Source of the DNA: Acinetobacter sp. SFB
GTDB lineage: Bacteria > Pseudomonadota > Gammaproteobacteria > Pseudomonadales > Moraxellaceae
Reading direction: 5' to 3'
Assembly (NCBI RefSeq): GCF_001647545.1
Contig: NZ_LSZH01000016.1
Location: 62,001-126,000 of the forward strand
Length of the DNA stretch: 64,000 nt
Under the pieces are notes generated by a model. It had not been told where the DNA came from and did not search any database. It was given only the letters and a program-made list of their open reading frames with translations. Of this stretch, positions 56,501 through 63,757 are shown piece after piece; position 1 is the stretch's first letter, and each line of letters opens with the position of its first letter. The position numbers and the translations under genes were made by a program.

Positions 56501-59087
56501 AAATTGCCGATGCCCCTAAACTGCCACTGACGGTGATACCGCCATTCCCCCCACCGCCACCAATGGACTGCGCAAGAATACCTGTTGAAGCAATACCCTG
56601 TGTTGAAATCACGCCACTATTATTTACGGTCGCATTTTTAGCCTGACCACCGTCGCCACCACTGCCACCAATTGCCACATTTACACTAACCAAACTGACC
56701 CCGGCACTTGCTGCTACAGCAATACCGCCATTACCACCACCACCACCAATCGACTGTGCAGTAATACCTGTGGAACGATGACCTATCGTAGTTAAATTTG
56801 AATCATTTTTAACAGTTACATTGTTACTTCCTGCACCAGTACCTCCTTTTCCACCCAGTGAAACACTAGCTGTAACGGGTGAGGTTATACTTGCATTTGC
56901 AGCAATTGCCATTCCACCATTACCGCCACCGCCACCGATCGACTGAGCAACAATTGCAGAAGAATCTTCACCTTTTGTTTTAATATCATTACTTGAAGAA
57001 GTAACTGCAACGGAACCACCTTCACCGCCATTTGCACCTTTACCACCAATAGCAACACTGACCAATCCACCGGCTGCAACACTCATACTGCCGTTACCGC
57101 CACCGCCGCCAATCGACTGAGCTAATATTGCAGATGAACCTTTATTTCCTTCAGTTGTAATATCACCCTTATTCGTTACCGTAACTTCTGATGCACTATT
57201 TCCTGAACCACCATCAGCACCTATAGCTATAGCACCTACAGTAAGTCCACCATTGCCTCCACCGCCGCCAATTGACTGAGCATGAATACCAACTGACTCA
57301 TCTCCTTGAGTGATGATATTGCTGTCTTTTGTAGTGCTAACTTCAACACTACCTCCTGTTCCCCCCCCACTGCCATCGCCTCCAATACTTACCAGCCCAA
57401 CAGTTAAGCTCGCGTTCCCTCCACCGCCTCCAATTGACTGAGCTAAAATACCGGCAGATCTATAACCATTTGTAGTCAGTTTTCCTCCATTGGTCACAGC
57501 AACTTTATCACCATTGCCACCTGCACCTCCCTTAGCCCCTAAAGCAACCAATGCAGCAGAAAAACCACCATTTCCACCACCACCACCTAAAGATTGTGCG
57601 GTAATGGCATTGGATAATTCACCTGTCATGTTAATTTGAGCATAGTTATTTACAGTTGACTTACCTGCGTTACCACCATGACCACCTTGCCCACCAAGGC
57701 CCACCAATCCAATGCTGTTACCCGATTTACCACCTGCTCCACCAATTGACTGAGCCAGGATCCCACTTGAATATTTGCCATTTACAGCAATGATTGTCTT
57801 ACTGTCCGTGGTTATAGATACTGATCCTGCCTGACCTGCACTATTCCCCTTACCACCAGATGAAACAATTCCTCCTGCTTTACCACCATTACCACCATCA
57901 CCAGCAACACTTATCGCAGCAATACCCGAAGAATAATCATCCTGAATGTTAATATCTGTATTAAAGACATTTGCGGTAGCATCTTTAGCTATTCCGCCAA
58001 GACTTCCACTGCCACCATTTGCAGAAATGGTGTAAGAACCACCACCATTACCGCCATCACCTCCCTGTGATTTAACCAAAATGCCGACACTTCCCTGAGC
58101 ATCATTCGGCATAGCTGCATGAATGACTATGTTTAAATCTGAAACATCCAGTTGTGTATCAGAAGCATCTCCGCCTTTTCCGCCTGCCTTACCTTTCCCA
58201 CCCAAATAATAAGAACCGCCATTTCCGCCGTCCCCACCTTCTGTAATCGAATAGACACCCACTCCACTATCTTTTAAAGTGACTGTCTTATTTTCACCTT
58301 TAACAATGGTTTTAAAAGGGATGGGTTGACCACTTGCATCCTGAACCTGCAGTGCTGTTCCACTTTCTGCACTTCCACTACCCGATGTGTAAAGATTATC
58401 TGTAATCGTAAAGTTATAGCCCTGTGGAGTAATTTTGACGTCACCAGTTTTTTCATTAATAGATACATCTGCCACAATGTGACTGGTAATAGGATTGCTT
58501 TTATCGTATGAAGCTGAAGCATTTAGCGTATAAGTCGTGGTCGTTACATTCATCATTGGTGGCGTATCACCAAAAAGAGAGTCATAGCCTTCTTCAGCAC
58601 TTGTTTTGTCATTCTTTGGTGTGAATGTAATTACTTTATATTCAGCAGGAGCTTTTGAGTTTGCATTGGTTTTTATATATTTAATTGTAGTTGTAGTTGT
58701 TACAGGGTCATACTCAGCATCCCCCCATTGTATATAGCTTACACCTTCAATTGTTTCTCCATTCCCTCCTGCTTTAGGTGGAACAAATAAAGCGCCTGCT
58801 CTACCATTTCCTCCATCGCTTCCTGAAATTTTTGCACCAATAGCTGTACTTACATTATTTGTCAGCTTAATTGTCTGTGTAAAACCGCTATCTGTAGCTA
58901 CGCAATTACCTGCTGGCACACACTGAGCCGACGACGCATATAGATTGCCACTTACAGCACCAGTCACAACCAGTGTTACCATTTTCAAAGCTTTACCAGA
59001 CCGCTTCCCTTTTCTTTTTACATTTTCAGCAACTGCGACCCATGTTCCTAAAGTCTCATTCCATATAATGCGGTAAACATGATTCAT
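47589..59087 (-). CDS. Giant ESPR autotransporter with glycine-rich repeats (3832 aa)
   Basis: The start is the ATG at 59087 (MNHVYRIIWNETLGTWVAVA), with GGAG upstream; the TTG four codons earlier is less likely. Residues 1-25 are an extended signal peptide region (ESPR), followed by a hydrophobic segment and cleavage near YASSA-QC. The passenger is built from about 40 copies of a ~45-90-residue unit centred on AQSIGGGGGNGG, expected to form a long beta-helix. Residues ~1586-1799 interrupt it with a glycine-poor insert rich in DxNG turns. The last ~340 residues (from about YWRSRSNYAKNNN) are the outer-membrane barrel, ending in LGLELHW with a terminal aromatic. It is a type Va surface protein, probably an adhesin or biofilm factor. 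One gene only, with no partner nearby. Confidence 0.9.
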   Translation of the reverse strand: MNHVYRIIWNETLGTWVAVAENVKRKGKRSGKALKMVTLVVTGAVSGNLYASSAQCVPAGNCVATDSGFTQTIKLTNNVSTAIGAKISGSDGGNGRAGALFVPPKAGGNGETIEGVSYIQWGDAEYDPVTTTTTIKYIKTNANSKAPAEYKVITFTPKNDKTSAEEGYDSLFGDTPPMMNVTTTTYTLNASASYDKSNPITSHIVADVSINEKTGDVKITPQGYNFTITDNLYTSGSGSAESGTALQVQDASGQPIPFKTIVKGENKTVTLKDSGVGVYSITEGGDGGNGGSYYLGGKGKAGGKGGDASDTQLDVSDLNIVIHAAMPNDAQGSVGILVKSQGGDGGNGGGSYTISANGGSGSLGGIAKDATANVFNTDINIQDDYSSGIAAISVAGDGGNGGKAGGIVSSGGKGNSAGQAGSVSITTDSKTIIAVNGKYSSGILAQSIGGAGGKSGNSIGLVGLGGQGGHGGNAGKSTVNNYAQINMTGELSNAITAQSLGGGGGNGGFSAALVALGAKGGAGGNGDKVAVTNGGKLTTNGYRSAGILAQSIGGGGGNASLTVGLVSIGGDGSGGGTGGSVEVSTTKDSNIITQGDESVGIHAQSIGGGGGNGGLTVGAIAIGADGGSGNSASEVTVTNKGDITTEGNKGSSAILAQSIGGGGGNGSMSVAAGGLVSVAIGGKGANGGEGGSVAVTSSSNDIKTKGEDSSAIVAQSIGGGGGNGGMAIAANASITSPVTASVSLGGKGGTGAGSNNVTVKNDSNLTTIGHRSTGITAQSIGGGGGNGGIAVAASAGVSLVSVNVAIGGSGGDGGQAKNATVNNSGVISTQGIASTGILAQSIGGGGGNGGITVSGSLGASAISANIALGGAGGKGNIASEASATNKGNITTKGASSSAIVSQSIGGAGGNAGGAIAASVGSANAVNLAIGGSGGEGGKAGLAKVENEAEYIGTAGDNSSAIIAQSIGGDGGNGGFAGAADIFGGNSVGLSFGGVASKGAEANKAIVNSTGSIGTKGNNSSAIVAQSIGGTGGNGGLALAVKAGGGGQLAANIALGGAGGAGGQSKEVIVTANKSVENATTLSTEGSNAAGILAQSIAGSGGNGGFSAAGTALTGGGMSVGVSLGGNAGKGAAAKKVQVMTDHNIVTIGDSSAAIVAQSVGGDGGNGGFAVSAGADIKAVTANVALGGSGGSGGSAGEVEVNSSGTISTLGEASGGVIAQSLGGGGGNAGFTVAAGASTFASASVALGGTGGTGGTSQSVLVNLKSTDIKSPSKIYTEGNNSTGALAQSIGGSGGNGGFSVAAGLNANLYGGVTAGVALGGSGGKGGTSGSAVIKSDQIITTKGDFSSALQAQSIGGSGGNGGFAVAAALAGSIKLPSAAFSVALGGKGGKGGTAGATSVTSTEFIETFGDFSNGVIAQSLGGSGGTGGFAGALTGSFSPKGAVSASVAVGGNGGTGGKAGTATVDVENDIATYGNSSSGIVAQSIGGSGGAGGLAASGAFTVTATGPAIALGSSVGGAGGLGAQAKLVTVNNAGNISTEGDYAYGILAQSINGNGGSGGIAANLSGAFSQGTAIGASVTIGGKGGGVSYANAQDIKDDKGAIIGNIDEFGTLVYERVTRDADGYRMNENGQRVNSDVLTILAVTSANSSIVTGFGTGLDEYGYRVDENGRYLLDFNGEKILAVGYQVNANGHFSIKGSTTVFVDSNGYQRDSDGNFKAIDSKDKLVSVNSEGYLVSDTDRKGTQFTLLKNENAQLVLTKIDGMYSTSEQKTWNDFLAKINYTDAVRAKNNVIVKNISKDGKPKSITTEGYGADGILAQSIGGNGGAGGLSISGAIAGSTDGAAINASVAVGGSGGKGGISGDVTVENTDYAIGTTGDSASAIRAQSIGGSGGKGGLSIAAGVSGSAQTAASLTASVGGGGGSGNVAGNVSVTSTNDIEAVDDKGNLLTSISTLGNSSHGIAAESIGGGGGDGGFSGSFAVSGSLNKSAPAVALSIGGQAGNGNRSGDVTVKSVDNIWTEGVGSSGILAKSIAGGGGDGGFGLSVSASANVSQDKNALGASLAVGGFGGSGNAAGKVNVDSEGFITSKGDYSNGVLAQSIGGGGGNGGMAVSVNAMLAQNGMGLSASVGGWGGSGGTGGTVDVLRMGNIHTEGNRAAGILAQSIGGGGGNGGNSYSGSVFLDGAKGTDKTTNITASVGGFGGSGNTSDIVTVNNIGNIYTSGMLSSAIQAQSIGGGGGNGGNASTTTLKLECGDLCKPDNSGNTNTSSGTNNSGANPAPVTKKDTNISFSVGGWGGTGNDADDVKVISSGLLATSGLGSHGIYAQSIGGGGGDGGSSVVESKKFNLSDAELVNNKLTFALGVGGYKGSAGKSGDVHVEHSGVIVTEKDNSKGIFAQAIGGGGGNGGDTSGATVGVGGGALQEELAVGLSTLAGIFGQEWDTTNLEGAAGNAGLVNVITKQTQLTGDIQNIIYTKGRRADAIFAQSVGGGGGVGGTASAKLAIGGDGGAAGNGGVVNVTNALSLVTEGLFSRGIFAQSIGGGGGTGGDVENKATVGIGGSGKNAGNADTVTVNNDAVILTQGDGAQGILAQSIGGGGGTGGSVEQATIAIGGGTLTSVLEQINAAKLLGTEVFVAATGGHGDTVTINNSINGHIVTKGNKASAIVAQSIGGGGGVGGNASGTISIGGFGSAAGNGNDVVLDNKGTLETYGKNSSALVAQSIGGGGGEGGSSDGGVDKKDNTTIIKEAYVAIGGNGAHAGNAGNITITNAAELIYTEEENSKGILAQSIGGGGGQGGASYGIDITGTIGGATDTVKEKLGSLGLGSGATASVISAMTSVTGLVQTAQNVISSPLQSYFNSLKGKIAGGDASSVIVKNMDKDSRIVTKGNGADTIVAQSIGGGGGTSGSASGILVAGAAQGVQGNAGTVHVENNGWLITKGEHAAAIVAQSIGGGGGLSSGLDQTAAYTELGASGASGLGDTVSVNNAGTILTAGRLSQAIVVQSISGGGGAVGLSEQLSLGGTNTSQSNAKDVSVNNSGYIGTETDGSSAIVAQSIGGGGGFAAGTQQVLTSGQGSGHSGNISITNVAASGAPSTGIYTAGKYAHGIMVQSIAGGGGYANLMDKNGNLTGFFAGTAGGNGQAGNVNIVQQGNISTLGEGSYGIFAQSVGTENGNLSINVGQDSVLVGGKGAGAAIGMFDGRSNLLTNAGYLTGYGQIDGLYLDKNLQLTASGWLDANAVNAGVGDDQVVNNSFMTGSIWLDAGQNSLTNSLNAWLVTGQMIQMNLAGASTLGDVVNQGNWAVGGINRVDATYLDGNFTQANTGVMYWDYNLNRSSVQPIATSQVRSLLSGSSSSLGASDIMNVTGTATLGGSVAVNLLNPNLVTPGTFDQTIVNAQNVVDTGFTVDAVPSAVALFNKVVTNNSSAIRANIDFARTALSENGQNLGQAINAIQLDQTSTAFGPVAAALLYRPDITALQTAYDSISGEGNAAILQTAFTHTQGLMNDISVQSDYWRSRSNYAKNNNVYTVICDKATADGEQCIDDSQWRVWITGQNGTNEIYRDDHTGAAAYSADSYRTVAGLDYALNKNMLLGLAFGSSKTQFNVENRAASGLVESNSLALYGSQDFEKLYLKGALSYDWLDANTTRFAMVEGAAAPIVPVAGVSNNLQADFDGEVMNGRLEVGYKTNWKKINITPFAGVQVSSVKVDEAREKATETDDLLALAYSKNDAYSVPVFVGAQFDTMFMFSEGSIQPYAKLSFAHDFSTRRQMEASFVSAPGYKFEVQGAVPDANTMDINLGFKMTSITNLAFYGQFNGQYSENGAKNEGGTLGLELHW
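53690..54330 (-). repeat. Non-glycine insert with DxNG turn repeats inside the autotransporter
   Basis: Encodes residues ~1586-1799. It contains degenerate units of the pattern GY.(V/R)(D/N).(N/D)G..(L/F), e.g. GYRMNENGQRV, GYRVDENGRYLL, GYQVNANGHFSI, GYQRDSDGNFKA. They resemble calcium-binding or YD-like turn repeats and differ from the flanking AQSIGG units. Confidence 0.65.
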
Positions 59088-59349
59088 TATTTTCTCCAAA
59101 ATAATATTTTCAATGCTTAACTATCAAGGCTCTGATGGCATACTTTTTTCCTTGATATAGCTCATTACAAGAATCAATTATGTGCACATTGCTAGTTATG
59201 TATTGAAAAAAAATAAAAAAATATCTGACAAATAAGCGATAAATTTATTGATTTAATTAACTTATCAATTAAATCATGCGATAAAAATGATTACTATCAC
59301 TGTAAATAGGGATGGGATGAGGTGTGCTGAAATTACAGGAAACTTCCAC

Positions 59350-59570
59350 TTGGTATCTTCTAGGCAATCAACTTGTAAGAGTCCTCTGCCATTTGATTTG
59401 GTGTCTTAAAATCTAATCCTTTTTGAATTCTGATCTGAAAATAACTCTATGTATTGTGTAATATCTGCTTTAGCTTCTTGCCTCGTTTTATAGTTATGAG
59501 GATGAATCGATTCATTATTTAATATGCCCCAGAAACTTTCAATCGGCGCATTGTCAAATGCAGTGCTCTA
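59350..59570 (-). pseudogene. IS3-family (IS150-like) OrfB C-terminal fragment
   Basis: The minus strand reads DNAPIESFWGILNNESIHPH, then NYKTRQEAKADITQYIELF, then in a shifted frame FKTPNQMAEDSY. This is the end of an IS150-type transposase containing the last acidic residue of the DDE motif. The frameshift and missing upstream part show that it is inactive. Confidence 0.75.
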
Positions 59571-59571
59571 A

Positions 59572-59715
59572 GAGCTTCAAGATCAAGGTATGACCCATGC
59601 CGAGGCTGCAGAAATCCTGAATCTTTCAAGCCGTCAAATTTCCCGGCTATTGCAGAAGCTCAATCCAGCGGGTGTTTCAGGTCTGATGCATGCCAGTCGT
59701 CGTCAATCTGACGAT
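59572..59715 (+). pseudogene. HTH fragment of an ISNCY-type transposase
   Basis: The plus strand encodes ELQDQGMTHAEAAEILNLSS followed by RQISRLLQKLNPAGVSGLMH. It resembles the N-terminal helix-turn-helix of ISNCY-family transposases (T..EAA..L.LS.RQ..RL......G..GL). It directly abuts the IS150-like fragment, as if one element had inserted into or recombined with the other. Confidence 0.6.
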
Positions 59716-60034
59716 TCAAACTATACTTTTCTCCATGTTTTCATTGGAAAAATTGCAGTGAGGGGGCCAATAGTGAAAATTATTATATGTAAATCTTGCC
59801 AGGATTAAGTCAATTTTATCCCAGAGTTATCCGCAGAAATTGGGGATAGTTTTTGCCCTGAAAATAGCGAAAACACTGTAAAATGCTTTATTTTGATTAA
59901 ATATTGATCAATATTATTGGCAAAATATTTCAGTTCTGGTTAAAAAAGCTAACTTGTTTCCAAGAAAACTTTTTTGAATATTTTTGATCATCTATAAAAT
60001 TACTGAGCATTTAATATTTAAATGAATAGACGTC

Positions 60035-60250
60035 TTTCATAACTCATTTTTTACTCAATTCCATGTGGTAAATTCCAGCAATTAAATTGAATCTTAATCC
60101 GAGTCTTTTACCTCTATTTCGATAACGCTCTGCAAGTATTTTAAAGATCTTCAGTCCAGCAAAAAAATGCTCCCTACCTATTCTTGTTCTATTGATTTCT
60201 CGATTGTATTTTTTAAGCGGGGGGATCTAATTTACAACCTATTTTGCTTT
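60035..60250 (-). pseudogene. IS5-type transposase C-terminal fragment
   Basis: The minus strand reads KKYNREINRTRIGREHFFAG, then LKIFKILAERYRNRGKRLGL, then RFNLIAGIYHMEL. This matches the end of IS5-group transposases common in Acinetobacter (RFK.ISE.YRNRRKRFGLRFNLIAGIYN.EL). The rest of the element is absent. Confidence 0.7.
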
Positions 60251-60309
60251 CAGCGGAACTAAACTGTTTGCGTAAATATTATAAATCCCTGACGGCCTTT
60301 ATCCGCTAA

Positions 60310-60471
60310 GCCGCGTATGAAAGTGAATATGCTCCCGAGTTCACTTCAGAAGAAGCACGTGAAGCAGATCCCCGCAGCCATATAAATGATAATAATTCAG
60401 CTGATCCTGGTCACAGTCATGATGACGACGACGATGATCGCGGCAGCCGCTCTGGTGGACAAGAACACTAG
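60310..60471 (+). pseudogene. C-terminal fragment with acidic/His tail
   Basis: An open stretch without ATG, reading EYAPEFTSEEAREADPRSHI, then NDNNSADPGHSHDDDDDDRG and SRSGGQEH before a stop. The EFTSEEAREA part recalls KGG/YciG-like small stress proteins, but the GRKGG that normally follows is not there. It is probably the end of a gene lost to IS activity; the identity is uncertain. Confidence 0.35.
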
Positions 60472-61168
60472 CACGTGATGAACAAGAACGATTTACGTCC
60501 CGATAATTAGAAAATTTCTATAATTTTTATGTGCTGTTTAAATAGAAGTATTCTGTTTTAATTTTTGTAAATTAGCTAAAATTTTAGATACTTGATTACT
60601 AAGTGACTTAAGTCTTTGCCGACAAAAAATGTAGAAGATGCGAGAAAACAATGGAAGACCTTATAGCAAGGTAATGTTGGTGAGTGAATAGATTCTATTC
60701 TTTAAATTAAAAATTCCGGACCAATCGACTGGCATTTTAGTGTCACATAGAAAGAATAACTATTGCTAAAATGATGTTTTACAGCTTCTAAATATTGATT
60801 GAAGGTTCAGATTTTAGCTGCCATAACATTCTTTTGAGGCTGTAGTCTGTTTTGACACATTGTTGTTAAAGTCCTTGAACTTAACAAGACAGAAATTCAG
60901 TGATCAAAATCTCTGATTGATTTCATTTAATAAAGAACCAGTCTCTAAAAAATTGTCGCTATTCACCCCTAAACATGCCCCGACTACGATGATTTTTATC
61001 ACTTATATTGGTTTCTATACAAACATACAGATAATTAGATATGAGTATTATCACAATTTTGCTATATTATTTAACAGAGATGAGTATTCAATATTTGGAT
61101 TTAATTTAAAGAATTTCAGTTGAGAATCTATCAAATATGAGTAATACAACTCAAGGATGGGATGCTAG

Positions 61169-63721
61169 ATGAGTCAGACAGTGAATTATTTGGATACTCA
61201 ATCTATTTTTAATTTAATCGGGCAGCATGCCGACTTAGCCGTCATCTTTGATACGGTCAGTCAATGGTTAGAAGCACGGATACCAGAGTCAATGGTATCC
61301 ATTATGTTGTACTCAGAAGCCGAACAAACTTTAAATCTGATTACTGGTAAACAACATTTTTCTGATCGTTATAAAGAAGCGATGAAGGACCTAAAAATAG
61401 GGCCCAAGGTCGGTGCCTGTGGTGCTGCAGCTTTTTATCGAAAATTAATTATTTGTGAAAATTTGGCTACTCACCCAAACTGGTTTTATTTTTTACAATT
61501 TATGCAGCAAGATCAACTAAATGCATGTTTGTCGACGCCTATTATTAATGCAAACGGCAAACTCTATGGTACTTTTGGAACTTATTATCCCTCCCCTAAA
61601 ATCCCGACCAAGATTGAAATTAAATTACTTCATCATGCTGCATCGCTCATTGCCTTAAGTATAGATTTACATCAAGAACGTCAACATACTCTCGCATTGA
61701 ATGATAAATATCGTTCTTTCTTTAATTATCATCCTGATACCATTTTTGAACATGATTTAAATGGGATTATTATTGATAATAATCCGGCCTCTAAAGAGTT
61801 AACCAAATTTGATCTTGAACAAAGTAAGGGCTTACATTATTCCCAGCTGACTTGTCCTGAATATCTGGCGATAACGCAAAGTGCTTTTCAGCAAGCTGTA
61901 CAAGGCGAAGGGCAACATCTTGAAATACAGGCGGTTAATAGTTTAGGACAGAACTATTGGGTAGATCTGACTTATTTACCGATTAAACAAGCTCAACAGG
62001 TGGTTGGCATATTTAGTATCGCACGTGATATTACCGCTCGGCGAGAAAGCGAAGAGTTGCTGCATCTTCTTAAACGTAGCGTGGATGCTAATCCTCATGG
62101 AATAATATTAACCGGAGCTTCCGGCGATCAGGCTATTGAGTATATTAATCCTGCTTTTGAAAGTCTGACCGGTTATAAAAAAGAAGAAATTATGGGTCAA
62201 AATTGTCGTTTTCTGCAAGGTGCTGATACCGATCCTGAAACGCTAAATAAAATTCGAGATGCGATTCGGCATCAGCAAGAAATTCAGGTCACTATCAAAA
62301 ATTACCGCAAAGATGGCAGCTGGTTTTGGAATCAGCTGGTACTGGCTCCCGTTTTCGATGAACAACAACGTTGCAAGCATTTTATTGGAATTCAGCAAGA
62401 TATTACCCAGCAACGAGCCAATATAGAATATATAGCGCATCAACAAACCCACGACAGTCTAACCGGATTAATGAACCATCATGCTTTTGAAAAAGCACTG
62501 GAACAGGCTTTTTGCATACAACATGACCATGCTCAATCTTTGATTATTATGTATGTGGATCTGGATGATTTCCAACCTTTAAATCAGAGCTTGGGTCATG
62601 TAGTAGGTGATGAACTGCTGATTGCTGTCGCCAATCGTTTGCGGCATCTTATTCCAGAAGATGATTTAGTCGCTCATTTTTCAGGCGATGAGTTTGCTAT
62701 CCTGCTGAATAAATGTGCAGACCTAAAACAAGTTATCCTGATTGCCGAAAAAATATTAAAAGGCTTATCTGTGCCTTTTGATATTCAAGGCCACAAAGTC
62801 CATATTAGTGCCAGTATTGGCATTGCAGACGATGACCCTCAGGTTGATAAATCTAAACAATTGCTTCATCAAGCTATTCATGCCATGAGCGAAGCAAAAA
62901 AAGAAGGTGGAAATACTTGGCATTGGTATGCGTTTACCTCGATCCTTAGCCCTAAAATTGATTACGTGCTAATGCGTCATGAATTAATGGTCGCGTTAGA
63001 GGAAAAACAGTTTAGACTGGTTTATCAACCGATTGTTAATGCCAGTACAGGGCAGCTTGAAAGTGTAGAAGCATTAATTCGTTGGCAGCATCCTGAGAAA
63101 GGGCTTATTTCTCCTGCAGACTTTATTCCTTTTGCCGAAAGAACTGGTCAAATTGTAGCGATCGGTCAATGGGTTTTACAGCAGGCTTGTCTGGATATCG
63201 TCGCTTGGAATAACAAGCATGGGACTCATCTCAATGTAGCAGTCAATCTTTCCCCCTTGCAATTTAGACGCACAGGTTTTTTGCAAGAACTCCAGCAAAC
63301 GCTCGCAGAAACCCAGTTAGCAGCGAGTTTACTAAAAGTTGAAGTTACTGAAACCATGTTAATTGCAGGTGCTGATCGCTCATTAGAAATTTTGAAAACA
63401 GTCCGAGAACTGGGGGTAAGAGTTTCAGTGGATGACTTTGGAACGGGATACTCAAGTCTGAGTTATCTACGAACTTTACCTATTGATGAGATAAAACTTG
63501 ATCGGAGTTTTATTGAACATTTACCTGAAAACGATAAGGATGGAGCTATTGTTGCGGCAATTATTGTGATGGCCCATAAACTAGGGTTACAAGTGATTGC
63601 TGAAGGCATAGAAACGCCAGCTCAAGCTCAGTTTCTCAGAGAATATCAATGTGACCATTTTCAGGGCTACTATTTTGCTAAACCTGCTCCCCTTACTGAG
63701 CTCAGGCTGAGTTATGAATAG
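61169..63721 (+). CDS. GAF-PAS-LOV-GGDEF-EAL c-di-GMP enzyme, putative blue-light sensor
   Basis: An 850-residue cytoplasmic signalling protein. Domains in order are GAF (about 15-170), PAS (~180-290), LOV-type PAS (~303-414), GGDEF (~425-585) and EAL (~600-845). The LOV core motif GQNCRFLQ has C346, the Cys that forms the flavin adduct in phototropin-type receptors, and NPAF and KDGSWFWNQL also fit. The GGDEF site reads SGDEF (505-509) and the RxxD I-site position reads PEDD, so cyclase activity may be weak or absent. EAL (634-636), DDFGTGYSS (755 on) and EGIET (812 on) are intact, so phosphodiesterase activity is likely. It is convergent with a partial diguanylate cyclase 37 bases away. Confidence 0.88.
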   Translation: MSQTVNYLDTQSIFNLIGQHADLAVIFDTVSQWLEARIPESMVSIMLYSEAEQTLNLITGKQHFSDRYKEAMKDLKIGPKVGACGAAAFYRKLIICENLATHPNWFYFLQFMQQDQLNACLSTPIINANGKLYGTFGTYYPSPKIPTKIEIKLLHHAASLIALSIDLHQERQHTLALNDKYRSFFNYHPDTIFEHDLNGIIIDNNPASKELTKFDLEQSKGLHYSQLTCPEYLAITQSAFQQAVQGEGQHLEIQAVNSLGQNYWVDLTYLPIKQAQQVVGIFSIARDITARRESEELLHLLKRSVDANPHGIILTGASGDQAIEYINPAFESLTGYKKEEIMGQNCRFLQGADTDPETLNKIRDAIRHQQEIQVTIKNYRKDGSWFWNQLVLAPVFDEQQRCKHFIGIQQDITQQRANIEYIAHQQTHDSLTGLMNHHAFEKALEQAFCIQHDHAQSLIIMYVDLDDFQPLNQSLGHVVGDELLIAVANRLRHLIPEDDLVAHFSGDEFAILLNKCADLKQVILIAEKILKGLSVPFDIQGHKVHISASIGIADDDPQVDKSKQLLHQAIHAMSEAKKEGGNTWHWYAFTSILSPKIDYVLMRHELMVALEEKQFRLVYQPIVNASTGQLESVEALIRWQHPEKGLISPADFIPFAERTGQIVAIGQWVLQQACLDIVAWNNKHGTHLNVAVNLSPLQFRRTGFLQELQQTLAETQLAASLLKVEVTETMLIAGADRSLEILKTVRELGVRVSVDDFGTGYSSLSYLRTLPIDEIKLDRSFIEHLPENDKDGAIVAAIIVMAHKLGLQVIAEGIETPAQAQFLREYQCDHFQGYYFAKPAPLTELRLSYE

Positions 63722-63757
63722 CTTGAATTATGCTGAAAACAAATACAGTGCCACGCT

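Larger units (their letters stand above)
59100..61168. other. Degenerate region rich in transposase fragments
   Basis: About 2 kb between the autotransporter start and the LOV-EAL gene. It holds four coding remnants (59350-59570, 59572-59715, 60035-60250, 60310-60471) and otherwise broken AT-rich sequence. The region 59100-59330 must contain the autotransporter promoter. AAGGA at about 61153 serves the LOV-EAL gene. 60480-61150 shows nothing recognisable. Confidence 0.5.

Noticed and set aside
49000..58200. Regularly spaced short DNA repeats that could suggest a CRISPR array or tandem repeat locus
   Set aside because: The spacing is irregular (about 130-300 bases), the repeats vary and lie in one continuous reading frame, so they are protein repeats.
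47745..58522. Many plus-strand and minus-strand open frames with repeated Pro-rich patterns such as PPPPPIDCATIADE
   Set aside because: They are antisense or shifted-frame images of the Gly-rich repeat coding sequence. They lack ribosome sites and disappear where the repeats stop.
60917..61123. 68-codon frame upstream of the LOV-EAL gene
   Set aside because: No ribosome site, low-complexity AT-rich composition and no recognisable features.
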